From Rutstroemia sp. NJR-2017a BVV2 (Eukaryota; Ascomycota; Leotiomycetes; Helotiales; Rutstroemiaceae), in contig NJPS01000016.1 in NCBI GenBank assembly GCA_002946415.1, positions 186,001 through 250,000 on the forward strand: a stretch of DNA of 64,000 nucleotides, in the 5' to 3' direction. Of this stretch, positions 33,338 to 44,841 are shown piece after piece (position 1 is the first letter of the stretch; each line of letters starts with the position of its first letter). The notes under the pieces were generated by a model that made no database searches, was not told the DNA's origin, and worked only from the letters and a program-made list of their open reading frames with translations. A program made the translations under genes and the position numbers.

Positions 33338-34254
33338 ATGAAAGCTATTCATTCTGCCTCTTCAGTTATTCTTCACGAAAGTATAGCGAAATCCTTAGAC
33401 ATTGTTGCAGATATGACTACTGGTCAATCACCAATGCAAAGATACCAGGACATTCGAGCTCTGCTCACCTTCCAGGAGCCGTATGTTTATTTCCTCAGAA
33501 CCGACTGGGTTCAAACTTCAATGCTAACAATCACCAGACAGGACGTCGAAGCAAATGAGTTGAAATGGCAATCTTTCCTCAAAGCCCACCACGAATCATG
33601 CCCCACTTTCTCTCCGCAAGCCAAAGAAATGATACCAGAACCCGACTCTTCTCCTAGCCCCAAATTTCTCCCTCTTCTCGAATCACCGGTGAAGAGTACG
33701 AACAGTGGAAATACTGTCGAACTCCACTTGCACAAAGTTTTGGCCTCAGATTGTTCGCCAGCTACGTTACAAGCGCAATTTGACAAGGAGCAGGATATTC
33801 TTGTATCCATTGGTAAAGAACTAGAAGACCGAAGTCCGGAGGAAGAATCCCAGTATCTTCAGTTCATCGAAGATGTGCTTTCGCTGTCTGCCTTCTATCT
33901 TTCTTTCACTCATCTCGAAACTGATGGATCTGGGTTTGCGGATCTGTTGAAACAGGCGCTGTGGTTTGTTTCCTCGCTCTCTGCTTCTCTGTTCTCTCAA
34001 GCTAACTTACTCATAGGATAGCGCACGAGCACAACTACCCTCTTCTCGCCATCCGTCTCCTGTCGTTGACGCTTTCGCTTTATCACACTTCGCCGTCCTC
34101 GTCTACTGCAATGCATTCGCTGTATCATGCGGATTTGTATGAGAAGGCGGGTGTCATCTTTCAGGAGGCGGGGCAGGAGGAGGTGGGAGAGAGGTATTTT
34201 GGGGCGGCGAAGTATATGTGGGAGTGCTTGGGGATGGATGAAGGGGGAATCTGA
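33338..34254 (+). CDS. Unknown protein, two exons visible
   Basis: Two exons (33338-33963 and 34017-34254) are joined by a 53 nt intron with donor GTTTGT, branch GCTAAC and acceptor CATAG; the join reads LKQALWIAHEHNYPLLAIRL. From the first ATG the protein has 287 residues. It is mostly helical by composition. The final 75 residues (SLYHADLYEKAGVIFQEAGQ, then YFGAAKYMWECLGM) look like a pair of TPR-like helices. The frame is open a little upstream of the ATG, to 33284, so 5' exons may be missing. I do not recognise the family and assign no function. Confidence 0.6.
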
Positions 34255-34874
34255 GTATAGTGAGTGGGTCTGATATGTTAAGATAAGGGTAGCCATACGA
34301 TTAGGTCGCGTTTATGATGTTAGAGTTTGAATTCTGACTGTACTATTGGCGGCGTGGAGTATGTTGGTTAGATTTCGGCGTCAGGGCTTGATATGGACGT
34401 TCATCGGTTTTCTGGGTTAATGTAAAACATAGTCTCATGAGTAATGAAGTCAACTGAATCAGGTAATGTAAAATTCGATATATTGAAGTCTCTCACGATC
34501 CGTAGAGTGGCCGGCTGGAATGGGAAAGTCATGTTGGTACTTTGGAGAACAAAATCCGATGCTACACCAGCCCGATGAAGATGCACAACACTCAGATATA
34601 TGCCGTGTGTTCCGGTTTCCAGAATTCCATTGCTTTCAGATAGATCAGAACTGGCATAATGATGCCCAGCATTCATAAAACTAAACACATGAAACACACT
34701 TCCCTTTTCAGTCTATCATATGCCACATTATTGGTTAAAGGGGATCTTACGTAAGCCGTCCTTATGACATCGGAAGCTGAGACTCGAAGGTCCCTCACCT
34801 CCATTGGATCTTTTCAAGATCCAAACAACTTCAGCAAAACGAGAAAGCTGTATTACCAGCAGATACCATGAACC
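34255..34874. other. Intergenic, promoter of the Rab GAP gene
   Basis: This 620-base stretch carries the 3' flank of the unknown gene and the promoter of the TBC protein. A 98-codon minus-strand frame at 34401-34697 has ordinary protein composition but no domain or splice support. Confidence 0.45.
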
Positions 34875-37800
34875 ATGTTCAATTTCTCGAGTTTTGTACA
34901 GAAGGCTCAATCATTCATTGACCCTACCCAAGCCCTGAACATCTCCGCTTCCGATCGCAATCCCGCCAAATCTACCCTCTTCCGCAATCAATTCCGGCTA
35001 CCAGATTCCCAAACTCCTCTGCAGGAAATCACCGCCGAGCTTACGATCTCCCCGCCGAATTCATACTTGCCGAATGCGACCCAGGGCGAGAAGGATAGGG
35101 ATAGAGACAGAGGTTATCATTATGCGGGAAAACTACACCTGAGTGAAGCATATCTGTGCTTCTCGACACAGCCCACTAGCTTCTTACAGACGGCCAGCAC
35201 GAGCACATCGTCAGGGTTTACAGGACAGACACATGGAGCTGGGCCTGGAGGAAATGGATTCACACTGCCGCTTTGTGCTATTAGACGGGTGGAGAGACTG
35301 CACAGTCAATCCTACCAGGTGAGCAGCCCCTCATTCCGGGGAATGTAAGTTTACCACACATGCTAACATAAGCCCAAGTTTGCTTTAGCAATCACGACCT
35401 GGAATGGAATCACGAATCCGCCTGCGGCCGATGGCTCGAAGAACCCAGTCTATCAACAAAAGATCACGATAAACCTAGCCGGAACACGACAGGCCTGCGA
35501 GAGGTTTTGCGATGGTCTAAAGAGGGGATTGAAGTCTGGCGTCGGCGATGTTGCGAAATTGAAACGAGTGGTAGCTGAATGCTACTCTGAATACTTGCTG
35601 CAAGGCGATGGAAAGACGGGAGACCCACCGGATGCGGGGCTCGGGATGCTTTTTAGATACCCCGGCGACCTAAAGAAGTTGCGGGACAAGAGTAAAATGA
35701 GACTTTGGGGAGAGTATCTGCGGGAAAACGGTCGAAATGTTACTCTGATTCGCCAACCTACCTTTCACAAACTCATTCGAGTCGGGTTGCCCAACAGACT
35801 GCGGGGAGAGATATGGGAACAGACATCCGGATCGTTATTTTTGCGGCTGGAAAATCCTACCTTATACGCAGATACGTTAGCTGCGAATGAAGGGAGAGAT
35901 TCTCTTGCGATTGATGAGATCGAGAAAGATCTGAACCGCAGTCTACCCGAATACCCTGGTTTCCAGAACAAGGAAGGTATCGATCGATTAAGGAGGGTTC
36001 TCACAGCATACAGTTGGATCGATCTAGAGGTCGGATATTGCCAAGCCATGAACATCGTCGTTGCGGCGCTTCTTATCTACATGTCCGAGGCGCAGGCATT
36101 CTTTCTGCTATCTGCGCTCTGCGATCGATTACTCCCCGGATATTACTCCCAGACCATGTATGGCACTTTACTGGATCAGCGCGTGTTTGAATCCCTTGTA
36201 GAGAAGACTATGCCGATACTATGGGATCATTTGGTAAAGTCGGACGTTCAGCTTTCCGTTGTCTCTCTTCCTTGGTTCTTATCACTGTACATCAACTCGA
36301 TGCCTCTTGTTTTCGCATTCCGTGTGCTAGACGTTTTCTTCCTAGAAGGTCCGAAGGTCCTTTTCCAGGTTGGATTGGCTATCCTGCGAATCAACGGCGA
36401 AGATCTTCTGGATGCAACTGATGATGGAGCCTTTATTTCGGTCTTGAAATCATATTTCTCCAAATTGGACGAATCTGCTCATCCGAGATCAGAAAATGCG
36501 AAACTGAGAGCAGTGACCAAGTTCCAGGAGTTGATGGTGGTGGCGTTTAAGGAATTCTCCGGCATTACACAGCATACCATTGCGGAACAACGCATGAAGC
36601 ACAAGGATGCGGTGCTAAATAGTATCGAGAGTTTTGCGAAGCGAACTTCGATACGGAATTTGGGTCCTGATAGCAAGAAATTGAGTGTGGAGGAGTTGGG
36701 GGCGTTGTACGATAGGTTTTATGGTGTGTTGTATGAAAGAGAGCAAAGAAGTCAGATGATCCGAGACGAGACTGAGCGAAGAGCAAAAGCTAGCAGAGCG
36801 AGGGCAACAGAAGTTGTTATTGGCTTGGGCGAAAACCAGAGCGTGGAAAAAGGCAGAGTTGGACTGGGTCCGAGCCCTACGCTGATGGATTACGACTGTT
36901 TCCGCGAATTCCTCGCAGGAATGACAAGATGGGCAGTCAATGATGCACCATCGCCCCTCGATAAAGAGGCCGAAAAGGAGAAGCATTCCTACTTCGGAAA
37001 CTCAATGAAGCGCCGAGATATTTCGCTTTCGCCTTGGGGTTTCGGCAATCCCGAGCCGGCGGATCATGAGTTTATGCAAAGGTTATTCCGAAGATGGGAC
37101 GTCGATATGAATTCAGCGCTGACGTTGCAAAACGTTGTGTCTGGCCTAGCACATATCAAGGGCAAGGGTGATATTATGGGTAGTATCACATACTTCTTCG
37201 AGTTATATGATGATGATGGAGATGGTAAGGTTGACAGGGAGGGTATCCTCCGGATATCGGAGGCTCTATTGTTCTTATCTCGGAGAGGTCTCGATGGTTC
37301 TTTAACACCGTCACATTCTATGAATGGCTTGAGCGAATATGAGGCGAGTAATGCTGCGCTTTTCAACAGCCCGCATATGACTACACAAGAGCGATTCTTG
37401 AGTAGTGTGAGCGCTTTCATCAGAAGATGTTTCGAGTATGCGGATCCGGATCATCCACAAAATCAAGAGGAAGAGGAAACCTTGATTGAGATTCCACATG
37501 AGGAGAAAGAAAAAGAGCCCGAAACAGAATCAGACGGTCTGGCAGACCCCAACTCCTTCGCTGTTGGCGACTCGGATGATGAAGACGAGGATGACCTCCT
37601 AGATCTCGGTCCCAATATCAAAAAGAACAAAAAAGATACCGGTCTACCCATCATCCCTCCTCCATCCAACAAGCCCGCCAACCTCCCCTCCCCTTCTCGC
37701 AGCGTCTCAAAAGCCCAATCCGAAGCCGCAAACGCCGCTCTCGACCCCTCCAAGCCCCTGCACATCACACTCCCCACCTTCCGCATGGTCGTCCTCGCCG

Positions 37801-38393
37801 ACGAACTCCTCGAACAGTTCTTCGAATCCTCGTTCCCGGCCTCCTTCCGCATCTTAGACAGTAAGATCGGTCCCAACTCAGACAATACTTCGTCTTCCTC
37901 GTCGCTCACTACTTTCGCCAACATCGGTTTCGGCAAATCGACGTCGAGTACCGCCGGCAACGCGAATGTGGTGTCGGGTCCGAGCTCCGCCGGTGTTGTG
38001 CCCCCTGGGAAGGGCCTCAGAGGCGTGCTGGATAATATCGTGACGGACGGGATGAGGGTTGCGGCGGAGGTGAGGAGGAGAATGGACGAGGCGCAGAAGG
38101 AGATGGAGAGGAATGCGATGGGCAGACCGGCGAAGGATGAGGATGATGAGGAGGAGGAAGATGATGGGTTGAGGGTTGGGGGCGGGTATGGTGGGGATGC
38201 GGAGAGGAGGAGTGTGAGGAGTGAGGATAGGGATTTACTTGAAGGGGCGGATGCGGAGGCGGGAAGTATTAGGGGGGTGGAGAGGCTGGAAAGCGCAGAG
38301 GTTAATGGTGGGGGTGGTTTGACGGTTACGGAGGGGCGGAGAGATAGAAGTGCTAGCTCGGCTACGCAGAAGGTGGTGGAGTTTGAGAGGTGA
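34875..38393 (+). CDS. GRAM-TBC-EF-hand Rab GTPase-activating protein (Mdr1/Gyp2-like)
   Basis: Two exons (34875-35318 and 35379-38393) joined in phase 0 by a 60 nt intron encode 1,152 residues. An N-terminal GRAM-like region (YAGKLHLSEAYLCFST, LPLCAIRRVERL, join at SYQFALAITTWNG) is followed by a TBC domain near residues 290-500. The TBC keeps both fingers of the dual-finger mechanism: Arg in IEKDLNRSLPEY and Gln in VGYCQAMN. A canonical EF-hand loop, DDDGDGKVDREG, lies near residue 765. The tail is long, acidic and disordered. The domain order equals yeast Mdr1/Gyp2 and animal TBC1D8/9, GAPs that accelerate GTP hydrolysis on Ypt/Rab proteins in membrane traffic. The single EF-hand is complete enough to bind calcium. 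Confidence 0.92.
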
Positions 38394-38907
38394 GGGGATT
38401 TGTCTATGCTGTGAAGTTTTGGGGAGCAGGGGGTTTTGGTTGAGATTCGGCATTTTTTTGATAGAAGGAAGCCTGCGTGCGAGCGGGTGGTTGTGTGAGG
38501 GGTAGGCAAGGCAGGGTGGGTGAGCATAGCGTGTTGATTTATTTTTCCCAGTTGGAATTCTCGGTTGGCACGGAAGCACGGGTTAGTTACTACAGGGAGC
38601 TGGGAAAGGAAAGGAAAGGGGTTAGTCAGTTCAGTTTATGAAGCAAGCGTATGCATGGATAGAGTGAATCAATAAATCAGCGACCAAGAACAAAGAAAGA
38701 AAGAAAGAAGAAGGATGAGAAGATGCAGAAGGTAGGCTTTTCTTTTTGTTGGTCCATGTATTTTCCTCGTCGAAGGAGCGAAGGAAGAACGGTACTGTAT
38801 TTGTTGCTGGTGCTGGTGCTGGTGCTGGTGCTGGTGCTGGTGCTGGTGCTGGTGCTGGTGCTGGTGAATTCGGTACTGTAGGCGAGATGGATGGGAAAGG
38901 CGTTTTT
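38394..38907. other. Intergenic with a GGTGCT microsatellite
   Basis: The 3' flank of the Rab GAP gene, an AAAG-rich patch near 38690-38712, and a GGTGCT hexanucleotide array at 38805-38866. The small frame running through it to 39000 reaches the duplicated hydrolase tail by chance. Confidence 0.55.
38805..38866. repeat. (GGTGCT)n hexanucleotide array
   Basis: About ten perfect GCTGGT units stand in tandem, immediately upstream of the duplicated hydrolase tail. It would code Gly-Ala if translated, but is most likely non-coding. Confidence 0.9.
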
Positions 38908-39000
38908 GAGCCGAGGTTTGTGGCGAAGGGGGTTAGGGATGTTTTGAAGGGGGAGCCGTTGGTGTTGCCGCTTTGGGATCCGATGGGTGCGTTGGCTTGA
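38908..39000 (+). pseudogene. Duplicated 3' end of the bleomycin hydrolase gene
   Basis: Ninety-three bases encode the last 30 residues of the hydrolase (EPRFVAKGVRDVLKG...WDPMGALA, stop included), identical in protein to 20841-20749. By eye only three bases differ, all at third codon positions. Similarity continues at a lower level into the 3' flank (TGGATATGTATTTGAGG near 39015, TGTTTATACCTTT near 39110). The rest of the gene is absent. The orientation is opposite to the parent. Together with the 5S gene 900 bases further on, it marks a segmental inverted duplication. Confidence 0.9.
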
Positions 39001-39896
39001 GGGGATGGGGAGTGCGTGGATATGTATTTGAGGGTTCTGGAGATATACAAGGGTGATTTATTTGACTCTGATGATTGATTGATTGATGGGTGCTGGGCTG
39101 GAGGATCATGTTTATACCTTTTCAGGATTATGATTATTTATATATACAATGAATGCAGTATGGTTGGGATACGAATAACTAACTGGTAAGCTCGTTCATT
39201 TATTCATTTTCTTGAGGAGGTAAGAGATAAGATGTGTGCGGTTATACAGTTATGCTACCTAGACTTTTGGGGTGGGGGAGGAGGGGAGGGAGGGGGTTTA
39301 TGGGATTAGATGAGATGAGATGAAATGAGATGAGATGTGATGTTGATTGATATAAACTTCTTATAATGTGACGTGATGTGATGTAATGTGTAATATAACT
39401 TGCTCGGTCTATTTTGCATTTCGTATATGGAGTACTTTTTACGTTGGTTGTGATGGATGGTGATGGTGATGATGGCGAGGATGATGATATATTGTATCTT
39501 GGTCTTGGGGTCTTGGGGTCTTGGGGTCTTGGGGTGGATGAGTGGCTGAGATGAGAGATGAGAGATAAGAAGGAGGGACAGGACGGGGGGAGAGAAGAGA
39601 AAGGGGGAGAGAAGATGAGAGGGAGGAGGAGAAAGGGGAAGAGGGGAGAGAGGGGAGAGAGAGAGAAGGGGAAGAGAGAGAGAGGGGAGAGAGAAGAATG
39701 AGGGATAGGAGGGGGGGAGGGAGAGAAGAGAAAGGGGGAGAGGGGAGAGGGGGAGAGAAGAGGATATAAAGTAGAAGGCGAAAAGGGGAGTTAAAGAAAT
39801 AGGAAGAAAGACAAAAGGAGAAAAGATAATACAGAAAGGAGGGATAGCTGGCTGGGCAGGGCAAGAAGAGCAAAAGCAAAAGCAAAAGCAAAAGAA
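39001..39896. other. Intergenic: duplicated 3' flank and GA-rich simple sequence
   Basis: This stretch contains the remaining duplicated flank (to about 39160), GATGA runs (39306-39345), a TCTTGGGG repeat (39500-39535) and a long GAGAGGGG purine tract (39560-39770). The purine tract mirrors the pyrimidine tract near 19.5-19.8 kb, as expected for an inverted duplicate. The long minus-strand frame here is low-complexity and is not called. Confidence 0.55.
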
Positions 39897-40015
39897 ACAT
39901 ACAACAGTGGGGATTCGCTGGTGGTCACCCACCCAACTACTAATCCACCGATTCAAGGCTTATGTATGGCAGAGCGGACGGGATGCCCAGGGCTCCTTGA
40001 TCTATGGTCGTATGT
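39897..40015 (-). rRNA. 5S ribosomal RNA
   Basis: On the minus strand the 119-base gene starts ACATACGACCATAG and ends CTGTTGTATGT, then runs into T-rich terminators (TTTCTTTTGCTTTTGC). Its ends pair to form helix I, TCAAGG pairs with CCTTGA for helix II, and the internal promoter block GGGTGGGTGACCACCAGCGAATCCC is intact. Polymerase III transcribes 5S genes from internal control regions, and dispersed single copies are normal in many Pezizomycotina. A truncated copy lies at 19111-19206. Confidence 0.95.
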
Positions 40016-40640
40016 GCTTGGTTTTGCTCAATGTAATGTTATAAAGATGGTTTGGGCTGGTTGGGTTGGTGTTGGTTTGTATGAGTTTGTTGGAGTGGAG
40101 TTTGAATGGGGTGTGTAGGGGTGGTTGGATGGGTTTGTGTAAAAGGGGAGATGAATGTCGGGGTACTATACTGTTATGGTTAGCATAAAATGGGGTACAG
40201 GCATTACAAGTAGAACCCCGTATGCTCTCGCATCCTGGTTATACGCGAGGGATGTTGAGGCACAGTTAGTTACCTTCTCAGTTGTGGGTCCCTTCGCAGA
40301 AAGACACCCTTGGGCCGAAATATATATGAAACTGTCAACTGTCAACCTGAAACCCTGTGCAGACCTAGTCACTACTTTTATTAAACTCATATGCCCGGTT
40401 GAGGAGAATGAGTAACCTGGCGTTATGCACATTACTTTTTTAGCTTTATTGTGTGGGCTCTAGTTGTTAATGTAAGTGATGAAGATATATTTCCACATTC
40501 ACTGTCAGCTAGGATATTGCAAATTTCAGCGGCCATCTGATTGACTGGTAATCTAGTGCTTTAAGACATATCGAACTCCCTACAAATTTTCTTCAGAGAA
40601 TACAAATGCCGCCGGTTTGACAGGAATATCAATAGCGAAT
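40016..40640. other. Intergenic, promoter of the HET gene
   Basis: This 625-base stretch lies between the 5S gene and the HET gene. I see no gene in it; an 86-codon frame at 40155-40415 has no domain support. Confidence 0.5.
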
Positions 40641-42521
40641 ATGCAGTATAGACATCTGGACCTATTATCGTACGAAATTCGAATGATAGTCATACATGAT
40701 GCCACGGATAATGGCCAACTCCAATGCACCTTAGAATATATCTCTTTGATTGATCCGGGCCCATATTCTGCACTGTCATATTGTTGGGGCGGACAGGCTG
40801 ATAAAAAGCACATCATAGTGGATGGTTCTCCTGTTGGAGTTGGAGCTAATCTGGAGGCGGCCTTAAAACAGCTACAGCTTCACGGTTATAAAAGGATATG
40901 GGCCGATGCATTGTGTATCAATCAAAGTGATCTGGAGGAACGAGGCCTTCAGGTTCGCAACATGCAGCAGATATACTCCAAAGCTAAAAATGTCATCGCG
41001 TGGATCGGCAACGACGAGAAGAATATCGCCGCAGCTGTTGTATACTTTTTGAAGAACAGAATGTTCGAATGGCTTCCTTCTAGGAGACGGACTGCATTTC
41101 TAGGTTTTAAAGAACCGAGCTTAGGTTTTGGAGTTGAACCATCAATTGCAAAACAATGGGAACAACAACGGTGGAGGATATTCGAGGATTTTTTCAACTT
41201 GGATTACTGGAGAAGAGTCTGGGTTATCCAAGAACTTGCCTCTGGCTCTGACATTAAGATAATATTCGGCAACACCAAAATATCATGGCAATCTATCTTA
41301 GACGCTGTAACGTTTCTAGGAGAGCATACTGCAGAGATCTCTGAGGTGTGTCGGTCATCTCAGAATATTGCCCAGCTCCATCGATTTCGATCCCGCTTCC
41401 TTTCCAATTCTCAAGGGCCAATAACACTCTACGAAGCTCTACAGTGGAGCCATTACGCACTAGCAACAGACCCTCGCGACAAGATCTATGCACTTTTAGG
41501 ATTGACCTCTGATGGTCACAAAATTATCCCTTTGCCGAATTACCAACAATCTCTTGCACAGATTCATGAAAATATGACAAAGGCGATGTTTGTTTTGGAG
41601 AAGTCTCTGGATTCTATCTGTTTAAGGGGTCTCGATTGTTGCGATGATCGCCAGCCATCATGGGTACGTGATTGGGCTAATTTTTGGTCAAGACCAAGAA
41701 CTATCCAGGAAGATCGAAAGCTCAGAGAGAGAAAGCCACAGATTGGCGTTCCAATCTTCGACACACAGGAATCCGGGATCCTACGGACGAAGGGGGATGT
41801 TTTGGGTAGTGTGTGCGCACTGAGCTCATATATAAGTACAACAAGAGAAGCTGGTGAACCATCTGCTCAAAAGATCGAAGTCGATGGAAAAGATGAGCTC
41901 GCACTCGCTATTTCGCACAATCTCCAGAGCAATTACCCATCAGGCATTGCAAATGCTATAGCGCAAAATCTATGCTCGAGTCAGTTAATACGCAATTTTA
42001 GCACTACCGAAGACTGCTTTTACAACCTGTGGAAGCCGGAAACCCAAAAGGCATTACAAGGTCTTCCGCTGTTGCGCTGGCTGGACGACAATTCATCCTT
42101 AAAGATAGGGTCACTCAGTCTACAAGATTGGGCACAATCTGAATCTAAGAGAAGCCGTCTCAAGAAGTCACTCTCCCTATGGCATTCGTCATATCACTCT
42201 TCCGATCAAGGAAGATATACAGACATGATGTCTGAAATTTTTCTGGGCTCTATGCGACTTATGGTAACTCAGACTGGCTTTATTGGCTTAGCTCCCTCAG
42301 CCACCCAGACCGGCGATATAATTTGTTATATCAGAGGTTGCAGCGAACCTGTGGTTCTTCGAAAACGGGAAAGCTCTGTCACAGACGACTCTTATCCAAA
42401 ATACCAGGTAATAGGTGCTGCTTATGTACAAATTGACCAGAGTTTCCTTGGAGATTCAAGGTTTGATACATGGGCTAATAAACATTTTGGTGGAGGCGGT
42501 CGATGGGTTTTTCTCTCCTAG
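40641..42521 (+). CDS. HET-domain protein (heterokaryon incompatibility type)
   Basis: A single exon of 626 residues. The start is set at the first in-frame ATG (MQYRHLDLLSYEIRMI); the frame is open somewhat upstream but has no ATG. Residues 35-180 hold the three conserved HET blocks: YSALSYCWGG, IWADALCINQSDLEERGLQV followed by RNMQQIYSKAKNVIAWIG, and YWRRVWVIQELASGSDI. A second shared region, HYALATDPRDKIYALLGL, follows near residue 275. The C-terminal half has an ACA/QTGFIGLAP-type strand region found in long HET proteins, with no NACHT or repeats. HET domains execute cell death when incompatible hyphae fuse and resemble TIR domains. A solo LTR lies 23 bases downstream of the stop. Confidence 0.92.
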   Translation: MQYRHLDLLSYEIRMIVIHDATDNGQLQCTLEYISLIDPGPYSALSYCWGGQADKKHIIVDGSPVGVGANLEAALKQLQLHGYKRIWADALCINQSDLEERGLQVRNMQQIYSKAKNVIAWIGNDEKNIAAAVVYFLKNRMFEWLPSRRRTAFLGFKEPSLGFGVEPSIAKQWEQQRWRIFEDFFNLDYWRRVWVIQELASGSDIKIIFGNTKISWQSILDAVTFLGEHTAEISEVCRSSQNIAQLHRFRSRFLSNSQGPITLYEALQWSHYALATDPRDKIYALLGLTSDGHKIIPLPNYQQSLAQIHENMTKAMFVLEKSLDSICLRGLDCCDDRQPSWVRDWANFWSRPRTIQEDRKLRERKPQIGVPIFDTQESGILRTKGDVLGSVCALSSYISTTREAGEPSAQKIEVDGKDELALAISHNLQSNYPSGIANAIAQNLCSSQLIRNFSTTEDCFYNLWKPETQKALQGLPLLRWLDDNSSLKIGSLSLQDWAQSESKRSRLKKSLSLWHSSYHSSDQGRYTDMMSEIFLGSMRLMVTQTGFIGLAPSATQTGDIICYIRGCSEPVVLRKRESSVTDDSYPKYQVIGAAYVQIDQSFLGDSRFDTWANKHFGGGGRWVFLS

Positions 42522-42544
42522 GAGTTTCTCTTATTCTAATCGCA

Positions 42545-42895
42545 TGTTACAACCTGTTAAGGCCTGAGAGCCCTAGGCTCAGTCACATGGAATGGTAGTA
42601 GAACCTCAGGTGGGGATCATCACAAAGACAGTCACATAATGGACCCTGGGGACTCTCGAGGTCCAAGGGGTCCGAAGAGTACAAAGGTCTTATACAATAG
42701 ATTGGATTTACTTAGTTGATAGAAGATTTGTGCTCAACTCAAATAGTATTCTTTACTCAGGTATCACCACAATACAATCGTACCGAATAATTGTATCGGA
42801 CAGAACCCTGGTACCTTGCCTCGAAGTCTAATATTAACCCTAACGTCCTAGTATCGACTTCCACATGATACTAGCTATCACAGCGACACGTAACA
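42545..42895. mobile_element. Solo LTR with 5-base target duplication
   Basis: A 351-base block starts TGTTAC and ends GTAACA. It is flanked by TCGCA (42540-42544) and TCACA (42896-42900), a 5-base target duplication with one G-to-A difference. It contains a TGCTCAAC and ATAGTATT block resembling the LTRs at 5820 and 59102, so it is probably a related but distinct family. No internal retroelement sequence remains, which fits loss by LTR-LTR recombination. Confidence 0.7.
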
Positions 42896-44841
42896 TCACA
42901 AAGTGTTGTTTATGCCTATATACTGCACTGATGCGACGTAAAAAAGGATTCTTCACAGCATTGGCGATGCTTGTAATTGCTTCCTCTAGCACACTCGTTA
43001 GAAGAAATATATCTTCTCTCCTTGTTTTTAGAATTTCAAGGTCTCTTTTAATGATAAAAAAAACCCAACTTTTGTTTCCGGGGAATGAAAAGAACTCCTT
43101 TCGTCTTCGAGCTCGAGGTGTATGCATGCATATGTATATTAAATCCCCCTTATCCGAGAACGATGTTTGAGAAGAACGCACGTTTGCTTCGGTGCTCGGA
43201 ACTTGTGCGGACCTTGGTACGGTAGAGACCTAGCTGAGTTATGGATGAATATTCATTCATTCATTCATTCATTCTTCTTTGACGCAAGAGCTCGTCCGCT
43301 TGAGACGAGTAGAAGATTTCTCTTACTGCATGCATCTCTCTCTTCCAGCAAGCACCTTGACTTTGACTGATATCATCATATCCGCCAGAACCGCAAACAC
43401 GCCACCAAAACCAGCATCCTTCTTCTGTGCTGTACTGTTCAGAGCTTGTAACCATGCCGGGCCTCGTAACCCAGAGCCATAGCGAAAATTGTTCGGCCGA
43501 AAAATCGAATCCAAGTCGATAGAACATAAGTGCATGTATGCATGGAATCAAGATGATCTGAGTTCAGCATATATGGTCTGGACGATCTCACACCAAATCA
43601 CTCACTCGAGTGTGATTACACAAAAGATACTGCGATTCTATAACGTAAATACTTGGCACGTACCATTCATACCTAGACATATATCCTGCACAGCACATGC
43701 TTATACGAACTGAGCTGATAATTTTTTTTTTCTAAAGTTATTTGAAATTGAAAAAAAAAAAGGGAAATACCCAGTACGAAGAAAGTACGAAGATCTAGAG
43801 TGTCACAGTAATTGAACCTTGAACTTTTATCTAATCACTTACTCATTCACTCCACTTCAGTGGAATAAGAAAAATTCACCGCCCAGCACGATATACAGTA
43901 CATTAATTGACCGCGGACCGTCCTCCCTATTCAAGAAGCTCCAATGCAAGATTGTGGACTGCAGATTAGAATCGCCGTCGGCCGAACATATTCACACATG
44001 CATATATAGATATGCAGCTAGACTGATTCGTGCAGCCGAAAGAGGCTCTTTTCGATTCGAGTTTTTGTTTTCCCTACGCTGCTTGCTGACTATGCATGGC
44101 CTGCAGGTGAGCATAGATAGGTACGGAAAGACGAGGTAAGAATGCTTCAGAAATAAAAGAGCATAAGAAAAAGAAGTATAATCTACTTAAGTTAGCAAAG
44201 AGAAAAATTAAATAATGACATGACATGACGTCCAGCATGTGGGAACCACCGACGGAAAAACTATCGAACGACGAACGCATGGATGTCTGCAATCGTTATC
44301 GCGCCTTACTCCTGCATGCAGTAGCGCGCAACCGCCCGATCAATCGGGTGTCTACCACTCTGCAGCGTGCATCTCGCATAGCCGAATCGAGCATCTATCA
44401 CCGCTCATATCAGCCAGTTGATGATTCTCGGAGCTGCACGACGTCGAGGTAAGCATTTGCGATTCGCGGCCTGGTGGAAGGAGATTCGTCGGTGATGGAC
44501 GGGATGGGATGAGTTGGTAAGAAGGTACATTGCGGTGAGTACTGGGAGAGATAAACTCGTGTTCGATGATCGTGCCAGGGAATGTTGGGGGAGAATTATG
44601 GTAGCGAGAGGGGAACGTGTATGTAAGGGGATGGAATGGGATACGCCGCTGATGTGAGGGGCTGGATTGATGTGGTGATGTAAGCTGAGTAGAGTATAAG
44701 TACTCCTTGAGACTTCCTGCCGTTTATTTGAAGTAACTACTCTTCAATCAAATCTCTCGAACTCGCCAACCAAAACCACATCGAACTTCGACCTGAGATA
44801 CACGCTTCCGCCTTCAGCAGCCATATCATCCATCATCCATC
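42896..44841. other. Gene-poor spacer and promoter of the secreted protein gene
   Basis: No gene is recognised. There are ATTC and CATTCATT runs (43250-43276) and A/T homopolymers near 43720-43762. A likely promoter precedes 44842, with GTATAAGTACTCC near 44694 and a pyrimidine/CATCATC-rich leader up to the ATG. Confidence 0.5.

Noticed and set aside
34401..34697. 98-codon minus-strand frame
   Set aside because: Ordinary composition but no recognisable family or supporting splice sites; it lies in a promoter-sized spacer.
37463..38527. 354-codon open frame on the minus strand
   Set aside because: It lies antisense to the Rab GAP tail and is Ser/Leu/Pro-rich because the sense strand codes Glu/Asp/Gly/Arg-rich disorder; no domain.
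39306..39956. 216-codon minus-strand frame
   Set aside because: Low-complexity translation of the GA-rich tract, running into the 5S gene; no domain or splice support.
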